NCBI RefSeq assembly: GCF_006716355.1
Contig: NZ_VFOW01000001.1
Coordinates: forward strand, 2,604,001 to 2,668,000
Direction: 5' to 3'
Origin: Stackebrandtia endophytica
GTDB taxonomy: Bacteria > Actinomycetota > Actinomycetes > Mycobacteriales > Micromonosporaceae
Length of the DNA: 64,000 nucleotides
The position numbers and the translations under genes were made by a program. Below are positions 16,042-25,298 of the stretch, one piece after another; position 1 is the first letter of the stretch, and every line of letters begins with the position of its first letter. The notes beneath the pieces were generated by a model. The model ran no database searches and was not told the DNA's origin. It saw only the letters and a program-made list of their open reading frames with translations.

Positions 16042-16902
16042 ATGCACGACCTCTCCCACTATTTCTCGCAGGAGTTGTTCCGCGAACGGAAGGACCTGCC
16101 ACGCGAGTACGCCCTGTCGACCTGGCGTGACAAGGCGGCGAAACGGGCTCGGAGCCTGCCGCACCGGGACGAGCGCGTAACCGAGGTGATCGACCGCCTC
16201 GTAGCCGCCGGCGACTACGACGACCTGCTGCTCGGTTGGACCAATGACGATTCGAAGCGACGACGTGAAGAACTCGCCTCCCGGGCCGGTGAGGCGATGC
16301 GGGCACTGTTCCACCGTGACGATCCGGTGCGCGACACGGTGATGAGCGAGTTCGTGGAACTCGACCTGTCGGCACGTTTCCCCTACCTGGGTGAGCAGCT
16401 CTACTCACGGTTGGTGGACCTCGAACGCGACTGGGGATACCGCCGCTCCCTCACCACCGATCTGATCACCCCGGGGCAGCCGGTACCGGTCGGCGGCAAC
16501 GATCGCATCCTGATGCTGGAACGACAACCCCACTGGCCTGCGGCCCGGGTCGGAACCGGTGAGCCGACCGACTTGCCGGTGCGTGTCGACAGCGCCCGAT
16601 TCGCGGTACCCCACGCCATCGAGCTACACACCGTCCACAATCTCGCGCTCGTCGAACTGTGGATGTATCCGCAGGACGATGCCGAGAGCACCGCCTGGGA
16701 GCATGTCTGGTTCGGTCTGCAGGACGACGTCAGACTGGTGCCGTTCGACATGACGGCGGCGAACTCCATCGATCGGCGGCTGCTCGACGACCTCGGCCCG
16801 TTCGCCGCGACGGTGACCGATTGGCACCGTCGACGGATCACCGAGTATCGGGCGGTGGCACACAAATACGTGCGTGACGGTCCGCCGCACTACGCGAAGT
16901 GA
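16042..16902 (+). CDS. Unknown soluble protein, co-transcribed with HTH regulator
   Basis: A 286-residue protein with no membrane segment or signal peptide and no family I recognise. It is rich in charged residues and has several W, H and Y positions, including a C-terminal stretch RRLLDDLGPFAATVTDWHRRR. The ATG at 16042 has GGAGG 8 bases upstream; an in-frame ATG at 16012 has none. It follows the regulator by 35 bases and ends 10 bases from a convergent response-regulator gene. Third-position GC is high throughout, supporting real coding. Confidence 0.75.
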   Translation: MHDLSHYFSQELFRERKDLPREYALSTWRDKAAKRARSLPHRDERVTEVIDRLVAAGDYDDLLLGWTNDDSKRRREELASRAGEAMRALFHRDDPVRDTVMSEFVELDLSARFPYLGEQLYSRLVDLERDWGYRRSLTTDLITPGQPVPVGGNDRILMLERQPHWPAARVGTGEPTDLPVRVDSARFAVPHAIELHTVHNLALVELWMYPQDDAESTAWEHVWFGLQDDVRLVPFDMTAANSIDRRLLDDLGPFAATVTDWHRRRITEYRAVAHKYVRDGPPHYAK

Positions 16903-16912
16903 CCGAAAGGCC

Positions 16913-17548
16913 TCACTGTTCGTCGGGTGTCGTCAGGTAGCCCCGGGAGAATCCCGCCGCGACCGCCGCGGCACGGTCGTTGACCCCGAGTTTGGCGTAC
17001 AGGTGCAGCAGGTGGGTCTTGACGGTCGCCTCGCTGATGAACAACCGCTTCGCCGCCTCCTGATTGGTGAGTCCACTGGCGATCAACTCCAGCACCTCCC
17101 GCTCACGGTGTGACAGCGGTGCGGTCTCGGGCTGCTGCATCTGCCTCATCAGTCGACTCGCGACCGCCGGAGACAGGATCGACTGGCCCTGAGCGGCGGC
17201 TTCGACCGCGCGGAACAGTTCCTCCCGGGGAGCATCCTTCAGCAGGTAACCGGTGGCACCGGCCTCGATGGCGGGCAGGACGTCGCGATCGGTGTCATAG
17301 GTGGTCAGAACGAGGATTCGCGCGGGCACCCCGAGCTTCGCCAACTCCTTGATGGCGGTGACTCCGTCGGTCGTCGGCATCCGCAGGTCCATCAGGACCA
17401 CGTCGGGTCGCCACCGTTGCGCGGCGATGACGGCCTCGGTTCCGTTGCCGGCCTCTCCGAGCACGGTGAATCGGTCGTCAGCGCTGAACATGCCACGTAG
17501 TCCGTCCCGCACGACCGGATGGTCGTCGACGATGAGGATCGAGATCAT
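16913..17548 (-). CDS. NarL/LuxR-family response regulator
   Basis: A 211-residue regulator: receiver domain with phospho-acceptor D54 (VVLMDLRMP), DD pair near residues 8-9, conserved T in VLTTYD and K in YLLKD; then a LuxR-type HTH (about 142-200, LSHREREVLELIASGLTNQEAA). The start overlaps the stop of the kinase gene by 4 bases. The pair sits downstream of ABC exporter genes, so regulation of that exporter in response to an extracellular peptide or antibiotic is likely. Confidence 0.94.
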   Translation of the reverse strand: MISILIVDDHPVVRDGLRGMFSADDRFTVLGEAGNGTEAVIAAQRWRPDVVLMDLRMPTTDGVTAIKELAKLGVPARILVLTTYDTDRDVLPAIEAGATGYLLKDAPREELFRAVEAAAQGQSILSPAVASRLMRQMQQPETAPLSHREREVLELIASGLTNQEAAKRLFISEATVKTHLLHLYAKLGVNDRAAAVAAGFSRGYLTTPDEQ

Positions 17549-18822
17549 CGGGTACTCCCCGCCGGAATCGCCGGGACCGATGCCGAGACGGCGGTGCCAC
17601 CACCGGGTTCGGATTCGATGTCGAGTCGACCGGCCAGCCGCTGGACCCGTTGTCGCATACCGGCAAGCCCGAAGCCACCGGTGTCGGACCCGACGGGTTC
17701 GGCAGCGGGGTCGAACCCGATGCCGTCATCCCGAACGTCCAATGTGACAAGATCATCCATGTAGGACAAAGTCAGGCCGACTCGACCCGCATTGGCATGC
17801 TTGGCCACATTTGTCAGTGCCTCCTGCGCGGCGCGCAACAGTGTCACCTCCACCTCGGTGTGCATCGGTCGGTGTTCACCCGTGGTCGTCAGCACCGCCA
17901 CGATGTCGTTCGCCGCCGACCAGCGCCGGGCCACATCGTCGATCGCCTCGGGCAGTCGCGCGTCGGCCAACTGCACCGGCTCCACCGCGTGAACCGTGCG
18001 GCGGGCCTCGACGAGACTGTTCCGCGCCAACTCCATCGAACTGGCCAGGTGTCCCCGCCACACGGCTGGATCGTGTCCGGTCTGCTCCGCCGCCTGCAAC
18101 TGGGTGAGGATACCCGCGAGGCTCTGCGCCAAGGTGTCGTGAATCTCCCGGGCCATCCGCTGCCGCTCGTCCGTGACACCGGCCTCACGGGCCTGGACGA
18201 GCAGTTGAGCGTGCAGTGCCGCGTTCTCCGCCAGCGCCGCCTCCAGTTTGCGGTTGGCCTCGTGCAACTCGTCGAGCGCCCGCTTCTGATGCTGATTGCG
18301 TTGCTCCCACACCGTCATGAAGCGGAAGGACGCGGTGGCCAACAGGGACGTAACCAGCGACAGCGCCAGCCACATCCACCACCATTTCACGCTGGCGAAC
18401 GCGACCCCACCCAGATACGAGGCGGCCATGATCATCGAGGTGGTCGCGACCCCCAGATACCGCCACCGTCCCGTCAGGAACTCGAACGCGTGCACATAAC
18501 CAATGAAGGCGAACATGCCGTACCAGGGCGCGACCACCACCAACCCGGCCATCAACATCGTCAACCCGACGTAGTACAGGGACATCAGACGGCGGTTGAC
18601 CAACCGCTTGGGATCCAACATGGACAGCCATGTCAGCCAGAGTGTGGTGGCCAGTGTCAAACCGAGCACTGCGGGGACGTGCACCGTCACGTTCCAGATC
18701 GGCTGTAGAAACGTGACGACGGAACCGGCCGCCAGGAGAACATACGGAAGCACCTTGACCACGGTGATCTCGCGGCGTTCCCAGTCGTCGAATTCCGCGC
18801 GAAGCTCGGCCTCGATGCTCAC
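17545..18822 (-). CDS. Membrane histidine kinase (HisKA_3, NarX/LiaS-like)
   Basis: A 425-residue kinase with five to six N-terminal helices (about 22-170), a coiled coil (175-215), a HisKA_3 dimerisation domain with H228 in MAREIHDTLAQ, and an HATPase_c domain with DDGIGF and GGFGLAGMRQR. The GTG at 18822 has GGGAG 7 bases upstream; an in-frame start further upstream does not. The mostly membrane-embedded sensor resembles kinases that respond to cell-envelope stress or through a partner transporter. Cognate regulator follows with ATGA overlap. Confidence 0.93.
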   Translation of the reverse strand: MSIEAELRAEFDDWERREITVVKVLPYVLLAAGSVVTFLQPIWNVTVHVPAVLGLTLATTLWLTWLSMLDPKRLVNRRLMSLYYVGLTMLMAGLVVVAPWYGMFAFIGYVHAFEFLTGRWRYLGVATTSMIMAASYLGGVAFASVKWWWMWLALSLVTSLLATASFRFMTVWEQRNQHQKRALDELHEANRKLEAALAENAALHAQLLVQAREAGVTDERQRMAREIHDTLAQSLAGILTQLQAAEQTGHDPAVWRGHLASSMELARNSLVEARRTVHAVEPVQLADARLPEAIDDVARRWSAANDIVAVLTTTGEHRPMHTEVEVTLLRAAQEALTNVAKHANAGRVGLTLSYMDDLVTLDVRDDGIGFDPAAEPVGSDTGGFGLAGMRQRVQRLAGRLDIESEPGGGTAVSASVPAIPAGSTR

Positions 18823-18826
18823 GAAC

Positions 18827-19567
18827 CTACTCCCAACGGAAGAATCGCGCCGCCAGTCCACCGGCCGCGATGGCCCACACCAGCATCACCGCCACGTGCA
18901 GCAGTTGCGGCCAGTCCCCGAGTGCGGCGTCCTGCAATGATTGCACGGCCGCCCCCAGCGGAGTCAGATCACTGATGGTGAGCAGCACCTCGTTCATCGA
19001 GGCACGCGGCACCCACAACCCCGCGAAGAACAACATCGGGAAGAACAACACCAAGCCGATGGCACTGGCGCCGGCGCCACCCGGTGCCAGCGCCGCCACC
19101 AGCAATCCGATCGAGAACATCGCCAGCGCCGCCAGCAGAAACACCAACAGGTAGGCGGGCAGGTGTTGCGGCAGCCCCACATCGAAACCCAGTCGAGCGA
19201 TCGCCAACACGACGACCATGACCACGGCGGAGATCGCGGTACTCATGAGCAGTTGCGCCGCGATCATCGCGGTCGGTCGGATCGGAGTGGTCCGCATCCG
19301 GCGCAGCACCCCCTTCTCCCGGTAGGTCGCCAGCAGCAACGGCAGGCTCGTCAGAGCCAACGTCGTGATGATCATCCCGACGACGACGGGTGTGTAGATG
19401 TCGATGACGCGCAGGCCGCCCAAACCGGCCTCGGGTTCCCCGAAGCCGGGAACCAACCCGAGCACGATCAGCAGTATCGGTGGAATCGCGAGCGCGAAGA
19501 CCAGGTTGAGGGGTTCACGGAAGAACAATCGGGTCTCGGTGACGGTGAGTCTGAGGACAGCTGACAT
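18827..19567 (-). CDS. ABC-2 type permease of two-component-linked exporter
   Basis: A 246-residue membrane protein with six helices and the ABC-2 C-terminal signature (LFFAGLWVPRASMNEVLLTISDLTPLG; WVPR and the DLTPLG turn are recognisable). It starts 9 bases after the ATPase gene and ends 4 bases before the kinase start. The operon order ATPase, permease, kinase, regulator recalls YxdJK/LiaRS- or Yvf-type drug-response loci. Confidence 0.9.
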   Translation of the reverse strand: MSAVLRLTVTETRLFFREPLNLVFALAIPPILLIVLGLVPGFGEPEAGLGGLRVIDIYTPVVVGMIITTLALTSLPLLLATYREKGVLRRMRTTPIRPTAMIAAQLLMSTAISAVVMVVVLAIARLGFDVGLPQHLPAYLLVFLLAALAMFSIGLLVAALAPGGAGASAIGLVLFFPMLFFAGLWVPRASMNEVLLTISDLTPLGAAVQSLQDAALGDWPQLLHVAVMLVWAIAAGGLAARFFRWE

Positions 19568-19576
19568 GGTGGTCTC

Positions 19577-20485
19577 CTAGTTGTCGAGGGTGCGCCCGGT
19601 GAGCGCGACGAACGCGTCGTCCAATGAGGTCTGTTCAACGCGCAGATCGGCGGCGATGACCTGATGTCGAGACAGGACGGTCGTCACCGCCGACAACAGG
19701 TCACCGGTACCGGTGACGACGAGTTGACGCCCGGCCCGATCCACCGACTGAACCTGCGGCAGCGCGGTCAACACCGCGTGGTCCAACGGAGCCGACGGGC
19801 GGAATCGGATCCGCTGCCGGTCGTCGACCTGCGACACCAACCCGGCGGGGGTGTCGATCGCGACCACCCGCCCGGAGTCGATGACCGCCAACCGGTCACA
19901 GAGCCGTTCGGCCTCCTCCATGAAGTGGGAGACCAGCAGAATCGTGACGCCGCGGTCCCGGATCGTCTCGATGAGATCCCAGGCATCACGGCGCGCCTGC
20001 GGGTCGAGACCGGTGGTCAACTCGTCCAACACCGCGACCTTCGGATTGCCGAGCACGGCCAGAGCGATCGACAACCGCTGCTTCTGGCCGCCCGACAATC
20101 GTCCGAACCGGGTGTCGACCTTGTCGGTGAGTTGCAGTGCGCCGAGCAGCTCCTCCCAGTCGACGGGGTCACGATAGAAGGAACTGTTCAGCCGCATCGC
20201 CTCCCCGACGGTGATCTTGTCGGGCAGTTCGCTCTCCTGAAGCTGCGCGCCGAGCACCTGCCGCAGCTCGCCGGTGTCGTCTCGCGGATCCAAACCGCAG
20301 ACCCGGATGTCGCCGCCGTCCCGAGAGCGCAGACCTTCGATGCATTCGACGGTCGTGGTCTTACCGGCCCCGTTGGGACCCAGGATTCCGAAGATCTCGC
20401 CAGGCTCGACGGCGAAGGTCACGCCGTCGACCGCGGTGTGTTCGCGGTATCGCTTGACGAGGTTGTTCACCTCAATGATTGCCAT
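19577..20485 (-). CDS. ABC exporter ATP-binding protein
   Basis: A 302-residue nucleotide-binding subunit with Walker A GPNGAGKTT (about 38-46), signature LSGGQKQR and Walker B ending LDELTTGLDP. The Leu for Pro after the catalytic Glu (DEL rather than DEP) is seen in a recognised subset of ABC-2 ATPases. A C-terminal extension of about 80 residues follows. Its ATG lies 3 bases after the stop of a small ORF on the same strand, suggesting translational coupling. Confidence 0.92.
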   Translation of the reverse strand: MAIIEVNNLVKRYREHTAVDGVTFAVEPGEIFGILGPNGAGKTTTVECIEGLRSRDGGDIRVCGLDPRDDTGELRQVLGAQLQESELPDKITVGEAMRLNSSFYRDPVDWEELLGALQLTDKVDTRFGRLSGGQKQRLSIALAVLGNPKVAVLDELTTGLDPQARRDAWDLIETIRDRGVTILLVSHFMEEAERLCDRLAVIDSGRVVAIDTPAGLVSQVDDRQRIRFRPSAPLDHAVLTALPQVQSVDRAGRQLVVTGTGDLLSAVTTVLSRHQVIAADLRVEQTSLDDAFVALTGRTLDN

Positions 20486-20488
20486 GGA

Positions 20489-20857
20489 TCAAGCGTGTCG
20501 GCTGGAACCGGTTGCCACGTCGACCAGCCGGCTACCGTTGCCGTCAACCCCGGTGGAGACCCGGGTCAACCAATCGGTGGATGCGGTGGCTTCCGAGCCG
20601 GGGGCGGTCCGGTTGGTCGCGGCGTCAGCTCGTCGTCCGGAGTAGAACCAGGGGCCGTCCGCATGCCTCGTGGGAAGGTGTGCGGTGCGGACACGAGAAA
20701 GGATCTCCTGCGAAATCCGCTGAGGGGACGTCGGTGTCGACGATGCCGCCACGGCGCAGATCACTCCAAGGTCGACGTCGAGCGCAATCTCATGCTCGTC
20801 CGTTCGGGGGCCCCGGAGTCGGGGCTCAAGGCACACACCGACAGGCTTCGGCTCCAT
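20489..20857 (-). CDS. Possible 122-residue protein leading the ABC/two-component operon
   Basis: An open frame whose ATG at 20857 is preceded by GAGGG and whose TGA ends 3 bases before the ABC ATPase start. Third codon positions are G/C-rich in the second half, as in real genes here. The N-terminal part is acidic with a short hydrophobic stretch (LDVDLGVICAVAASS, about 27-41), the rest is polar and rich in S, T, R and G. There is no match to a family I know. A secreted or processed peptide precursor exported by the downstream transporter is possible but unproven; it may also be a chance frame. Confidence 0.35.
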   Translation of the reverse strand: MEPKPVGVCLEPRLRGPRTDEHEIALDVDLGVICAVAASSTPTSPQRISQEILSRVRTAHLPTRHADGPWFYSGRRADAATNRTAPGSEATASTDWLTRVSTGVDGNGSRLVDVATGSSRHA

Positions 20858-20883
20858 ATAGCACCCTCTGCGACACTGGCGAG

Positions 20884-21441
20884 ATGACGATCGTCTCGGG
20901 TGACTTCGAACTGACCATGGGCGAACTACGAGTCGTGGCCCGGTATGTGGTGGACAGTGCCGAAGCCGTTCTGCCGGTGTTCGAGGCGGAGGCTCCCGAC
21001 GATCCCCGACCGAGTGCGGCGATCGAGGCCGCACGGCTGTTCGTCAACGGCGCCAAGCGGACCAAGCTGCAACGCGTCACCTCGCTCGATGCGCACCGCG
21101 CCGCACGGGAGGTCTCCGGCGAGTCCGCTCAGTTGGCGGCCCGCGCGGCCGGCGATGCCGCCTCAGCCGCCTACTTGCATCCGATCGCGAAAGCCACCCA
21201 GGTCGGCCACATCCTGCGGGCGGCGGCCTGTGCCGCGAGAGTCGCGGAGTTGACCGACGACGACCCGACCGCCGCCGATCGCTCCATCGAAGCGGCCCGT
21301 CTGCGCGCCACCCCGGACCTGATCGCCGTCCTGAAGCGATACCCGGCAGCCCCGGTCAGTAGGAACCGAGTCGGCCAACTGATGACCACATTGGATGATG
21401 CACTGCGTGCGGATCAATCAGCGGGAAGCAACGCCGACTGA
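20884..21441 (+). CDS. Imm5-like putative immunity protein
   Basis: A 185-residue, Ala-rich helical protein whose central pattern (DSAEAVLPVFEAEAPDD, then RPSAAIEAARLF at about 42-53) resembles the Imm5-like helical domain found in many actinobacterial proteins annotated as putative immunity proteins. Biochemical function is unknown. The start at 20884 is divergent from the small ORF at 20857 with only 26 bases between them. No polymorphic toxin is visible next to it. The family assignment is by memory of pattern and should be treated as moderate. Confidence 0.6.
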   Translation: MTIVSGDFELTMGELRVVARYVVDSAEAVLPVFEAEAPDDPRPSAAIEAARLFVNGAKRTKLQRVTSLDAHRAAREVSGESAQLAARAAGDAASAAYLHPIAKATQVGHILRAAACAARVAELTDDDPTAADRSIEAARLRATPDLIAVLKRYPAAPVSRNRVGQLMTTLDDALRADQSAGSNAD

Positions 21442-21556
21442 TCCAGTACCCACAACCAGCTGTCGTCCTCCCTGCGACGCAACCCCTCGACGGTGACGAC
21501 ACGGATCGACATCCGAAGCACAACGCCGAGATTCGGCGGATGGCTAGGCTCGGAAC

Positions 21557-22009
21557 ATGCCGACCCCGAAGTTCATCATCTCCCTGCGCGAAAAAGTAGG
21601 ACACGACCTGCTGTTCCTTCCCGGTGTCACCGCCGTGGTCCTCGACGAGGCCGATCGGGTACTGCTGGTCCGACGAGCCGACAATCACCTGTGGACACTG
21701 GTGACCGGGTGCCTGGAACCGGATGAGCAACCCGCCGAGAGCATCATTCGAGAGATCCACGAGGAAACCGCGGTGAACGCCGTGGTCGATCGGCTGCTCA
21801 CCGCCGAAACCCTGCCACCCTCCACTTGCGAGAACGGTGACCGGGTCCAGTTCGTCGACGTCTCGTTTCGCTGTCGGTACCGCTCGGGTGAGGCACGGGT
21901 CAACGACGACGAATCCATCGACGTCGGCTGGTTCGCCGTCACCGACCTCCCCGGCGACCTTCCGGAGCGGCACCGCCGCTGCATCCGGATGGCTCTGGAG
22001 GCTCCCTAG
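21557..22009 (+). CDS. Nudix hydrolase
   Basis: A 150-residue Nudix protein. The Nudix box spans residues 51-73 (G51, E57, then REIHEE at 65-70), giving the metal-binding REUXEE core. The final conserved Gly of the box is Ala (EETAV), a conservative change. The family hydrolyses nucleoside diphosphates linked to another moiety; substrate cannot be predicted. Its stop overlaps the stop of the convergent lipoprotein gene. Confidence 0.88.
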   Translation: MPTPKFIISLREKVGHDLLFLPGVTAVVLDEADRVLLVRRADNHLWTLVTGCLEPDEQPAESIIREIHEETAVNAVVDRLLTAETLPPSTCENGDRVQFVDVSFRCRYRSGEARVNDDESIDVGWFAVTDLPGDLPERHRRCIRMALEAP

Positions 22010-23022
22010 TACTCGCCGAGCAGCTCCTGTGCACGGGCGAGGACGTCGTCCGTCAGCTCCTTCCAGGCGAAGATCTCGGTTTCATGCTGGATCGCGTACG
22101 GCTCCAGGTGTTCCCAGAAGATCTCGACCCGTCCCTGGTCGAGGCCGACCTCGTGATTGCAGGAGTAGTCGGTCCGGGCCATCCGGATCTCCTCCGCTTT
22201 GATCTCGGTGAACCCCGGGTCCTCGGGGCCGAAGACGTCCGCGTCCCGGTACAGCCGGGAAGCCGACATCCTGGCGTCACCGGGATCGCCCAGCTCGGGA
22301 TATCCGTTGTCGGACATACAATCCGACCAGGCTTCCAAACCGGCTTCCAGCCTCGGGTCGTCGTGGAACTCGCCGAAGGCAATGTAGGCCAAACCTTCAC
22401 GAGCGATGTGGGACAGACCCAAGTAGTCACCGATGGAATCCCGGTGAATCCGCTGCTGCACGTCGGCGTAACAACCGACGACGGGAAAGGTGAACGTGCG
22501 GCCGTTGACGGTGACCGAGTCCGGTGGAGTCGGTTCGAGCCCGTCGGGAGCCGCGTACTCCCTCCCGTCTCCACCGTCGTAGGCAACCCAGTAGTCCCAC
22601 TGCTCTTCGTCCGACAGTTCATTGAACGGATCGTTCATGAACGGGTCGTCATCGCTCCCCGGCCTATATCCCATGCTTTCCCGCGGCGACTCCCCGTACC
22701 CGGAGTCGTCGATGGTGTCGGTCTGAAACATGAACCGCGCACCCATGACGATCTCGATGTCGTCGCTGGCACCCGGAACCGGGGTGGCCGCTTCAGGAAT
22801 CTTCAGGGGAACCGGATGGATCGAATAGCCGGCATCCTCCATACAGCTGCGCGCGAGACGCTCGGTGATGTCCTTGACCTGCTGCTCGGCCTGCTTGCCG
22901 TCGGCCAGAACAGCACTCAACGCCTCCCGGTCGTAGTCGGCGGCCTCCGCATCGGCACAACCTGCCAACGAAACGGTCAACCCGATCACAAGGCCGCAGA
23001 CCAGCATCGTTCGATTCAACAT
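22006..23022 (-). CDS. Lipoprotein with four conserved Cys, paralogue A
   Basis: A 338-residue lipoprotein: signal peptide with lipobox LAGC (C22). Outside the lipobox it has Cys in SCMEDAGY (C60), VVGCYADVQ, WSDCMSDNGY and YSCNHEVGL. The same spaced pattern occurs in the protein at 24286-25164, so the two are paralogues. No family is known to me. The mature part is acidic and rich in W, Y and D. The start at 23022 precedes a normal lipoprotein signal; an upstream in-frame start does not. Likely anchored outside the membrane; function unknown. Confidence 0.82.
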   Translation of the reverse strand: MLNRTMLVCGLVIGLTVSLAGCADAEAADYDREALSAVLADGKQAEQQVKDITERLARSCMEDAGYSIHPVPLKIPEAATPVPGASDDIEIVMGARFMFQTDTIDDSGYGESPRESMGYRPGSDDDPFMNDPFNELSDEEQWDYWVAYDGGDGREYAAPDGLEPTPPDSVTVNGRTFTFPVVGCYADVQQRIHRDSIGDYLGLSHIAREGLAYIAFGEFHDDPRLEAGLEAWSDCMSDNGYPELGDPGDARMSASRLYRDADVFGPEDPGFTEIKAEEIRMARTDYSCNHEVGLDQGRVEIFWEHLEPYAIQHETEIFAWKELTDDVLARAQELLGEY

Positions 23023-23136
23023 GACACAACCTGGGGGGTGGGGCGGGCACAACGGTGCGACGGTATCAATCGATCCACCGACCATCCCCGGTGTCGACGC
23101 GTCAGGCGGGGGATTCGTCCCCTGAACCGCAGTCGT

Positions 23137-24150
23137 TCATGAGATCCCGCCGGTTTCCAGTGCCGCGTCGTCGGCGTTGAAGTCTACACTCGACTGATGC
23201 GGCGGATTGTCAAGGTGCCAGGCAACCGAAACCATCAGGGCCTGATCGGGGTCGGTTTCCCGCCAGCCCAACACATTTCTCGCCTTGGTGGAATCCAACA
23301 GCAGGTGCTGACTGATGGCTCCGGTGAGGGCCAGATCCGACGGCAGGGATTCATCGGCCACCCGCACCAACTCCGTGTCCGACGCGCCCGCGGCGTCGAG
23401 GATCTGCTGCGCCAACAACCGGAACGGCGCCGTGGCACCCTCGACGATGTTGAACACCTGACCCGTGACGCCGTCGTTCGCCAGCGCGAGCCCCACCGCC
23501 GCGGCGACATCGGGCGCATAGACCTTGCTGAACAGGAATCCACCGGAACCGATCGGAATGCGACGTCGCCCGGCCCGCAGCCGTCGCAGAATGAACTCGT
23601 ATCGACGCTGGTAATCGTGCGGCCCGTATACCGCGCCCAATCGCAGTATCGTGCCGCCGCGCCGAAGGTATCGTTCCTCGACCTCCAGGTTCTCGTCGTC
23701 GGGACCGGACACGAACCTGGTTTGCCGGAGCGCGGCCGTCTCGGTCAGCGGCAGCGCGTCGGTCTGCCGACCGGTGTGCAGTGACTCGAAGGCGCGGTAT
23801 ACATCCCCACTGGACAATGCCACCAACCGGATGTCCTCGGGCAAAGCCTCAAGTGCGGCGTCGGCGTGACGTCCATTCATCCCGTAGACCTCGACGGCGG
23901 CGTCGGGTGCGAAGTCGGCGATCTCGTCACGGTGTCTCGGCAGATCGACGCGTTCGGCGTGGAGGTGCCGCACCGGCGGCAGATCGGGAGGCTCGGTCTG
24001 ACCACGATGGACGACCATGACCTGGTGCCCCTGCGAGACCAGCAACTCGGTGACCGCGCGGCCGATGAACGACGTGCCCCCGAGAACGATGACTCGCCGC
24101 GGAGCCGACAGGCCGGTGCGGTCGGGGTGTTCAATACTCGATGAGTTCAT
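23137..24150 (-). CDS. NAD-dependent epimerase/dehydratase (extended SDR)
   Basis: A 337-residue protein with the Rossmann motif VIVLGGTSFIGRAV (about 20-33; GGTSFIG is a variant of GxxGxxG), an SSGDVY segment containing the catalytic Ser, and the region AVYGPHDYQRRY with the YxxxR-type end. It resembles NAD-dependent epimerases of the reductase-like subgroup, several of which have an altered Tyr/Lys pair, so catalytic activity should be checked. The ATG at 24150 has GGA upstream. It sits between two paralogous lipoprotein genes. Confidence 0.85.
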   Translation of the reverse strand: MNSSSIEHPDRTGLSAPRRVIVLGGTSFIGRAVTELLVSQGHQVMVVHRGQTEPPDLPPVRHLHAERVDLPRHRDEIADFAPDAAVEVYGMNGRHADAALEALPEDIRLVALSSGDVYRAFESLHTGRQTDALPLTETAALRQTRFVSGPDDENLEVEERYLRRGGTILRLGAVYGPHDYQRRYEFILRRLRAGRRRIPIGSGGFLFSKVYAPDVAAAVGLALANDGVTGQVFNIVEGATAPFRLLAQQILDAAGASDTELVRVADESLPSDLALTGAISQHLLLDSTKARNVLGWRETDPDQALMVSVAWHLDNPPHQSSVDFNADDAALETGGIS

Positions 24151-24285
24151 GTATCCAGGTTTGCACTCGGCCGGGGCGTTCCGCCGGCCTTTCGGCTGAC
24201 GGCAGAGTTCGGCGACGCCGTCGGCCACGTTGACCGATGGTCGGTCACCGGCCTCACCGTGCTCAAGCTGAGCCGCGTGATCGCC

Positions 24286-25164
24286 TCAGTCACCGGCGTA
24301 CTCGTCACGCAGTTGCTCGGCCTTGGTGAGCCCGTTACTCAGCAGCGTCTCGTACACCGCCCACTCATCGGCGTATCGCGCCGCGAACTCGGTCCGCTCG
24401 CGTTCGTGCAGTTCCACGGAGAGGTCGAACAGTCCGACCTCCGTCAGGCAGGTGGCGTCGGCCATCGCGATGGCGATCTCCTCCTCGGCCGTACCAGACG
24501 CGGCGGTCTCGAGCGCGACGCCGCGGTCCAGCAGGTCGAAGTCCGCCTCGGCCATGCAGTCACTCCACTGTGCCACTCGATCCTGATACTCGGAGTCGGC
24601 CTGAACCGCCTGGTAGACGGCACCGTCGGTGTTTCCGAACAGTCCGTAGGAGATGACCCACTGCTCATGATCGCCGTAGAGTTCGGCCTGTGCGGTGCGA
24701 ACGCAGCCACCCACCGACGACGTCTGCGGATTTCCCTGCAGATCGGCGTACTCCACCGGCTCGTTGGTCTCCGGGTCACCGGAGTGCGCGATCCAGAACT
24801 CCTCCTGCTCCGATTCGCTCAACGACTCGATGTACTCAGCGTTGTCGACGACCTCCAGCATCGGCGGCGTCTTGTGGACGCCGTAGCCGTACTCCTCGGC
24901 CCACTCGACATCCGTGCGCCCATACAGGTCGACCATGAGATCGGTCGGGGTAAACCGATCGAGCGGATAGCCGACCTGGAAACGGAACCCCGCCTCCACC
25001 ATGCACTGTCCCTCAAGGACTTTCTGTGCCCAGCCGAGCAGCAGCTCCTCCGGCTCATCAGATGGTGGCACCGACGCGACTACCAGCTCGGGTTCCACCG
25101 GTTCCGAACAACCGGCCGCCAAGCCGACCGACGCCAACAGCACCGCCACCACCGCGTTGCGCAT
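24286..25164 (-). CDS. Lipoprotein with four conserved Cys, paralogue B
   Basis: A 292-residue lipoprotein with lipobox LAAGC (C19). Conserved Cys positions parallel paralogue A: QCMVEAGF (C54), VGGCVRTAQ, WSDCMAEADF and ATCLTEVGL. The body is strongly acidic. GGAGGGAGAG precedes the ATG at 25164. No known domain. Two disulfides in the exported domain are a reasonable guess. It occupies the place where the pknB/pknA genes usually follow pabA in actinobacteria. Confidence 0.82.
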   Translation of the reverse strand: MRNAVVAVLLASVGLAAGCSEPVEPELVVASVPPSDEPEELLLGWAQKVLEGQCMVEAGFRFQVGYPLDRFTPTDLMVDLYGRTDVEWAEEYGYGVHKTPPMLEVVDNAEYIESLSESEQEEFWIAHSGDPETNEPVEYADLQGNPQTSSVGGCVRTAQAELYGDHEQWVISYGLFGNTDGAVYQAVQADSEYQDRVAQWSDCMAEADFDLLDRGVALETAASGTAEEEIAIAMADATCLTEVGLFDLSVELHERERTEFAARYADEWAVYETLLSNGLTKAEQLRDEYAGD

Positions 25165-25298
25165 TCGCGCTCTCCCTCCACCGGCGATTACCACCGAACC
25201 GGACGATACCCACACATACCTACTCGGCAGGCACGGCGTCGACGACGGAGCCATTCGGGGCAACACCAAGACCGTTAATCCGACACGGATGACGAACC

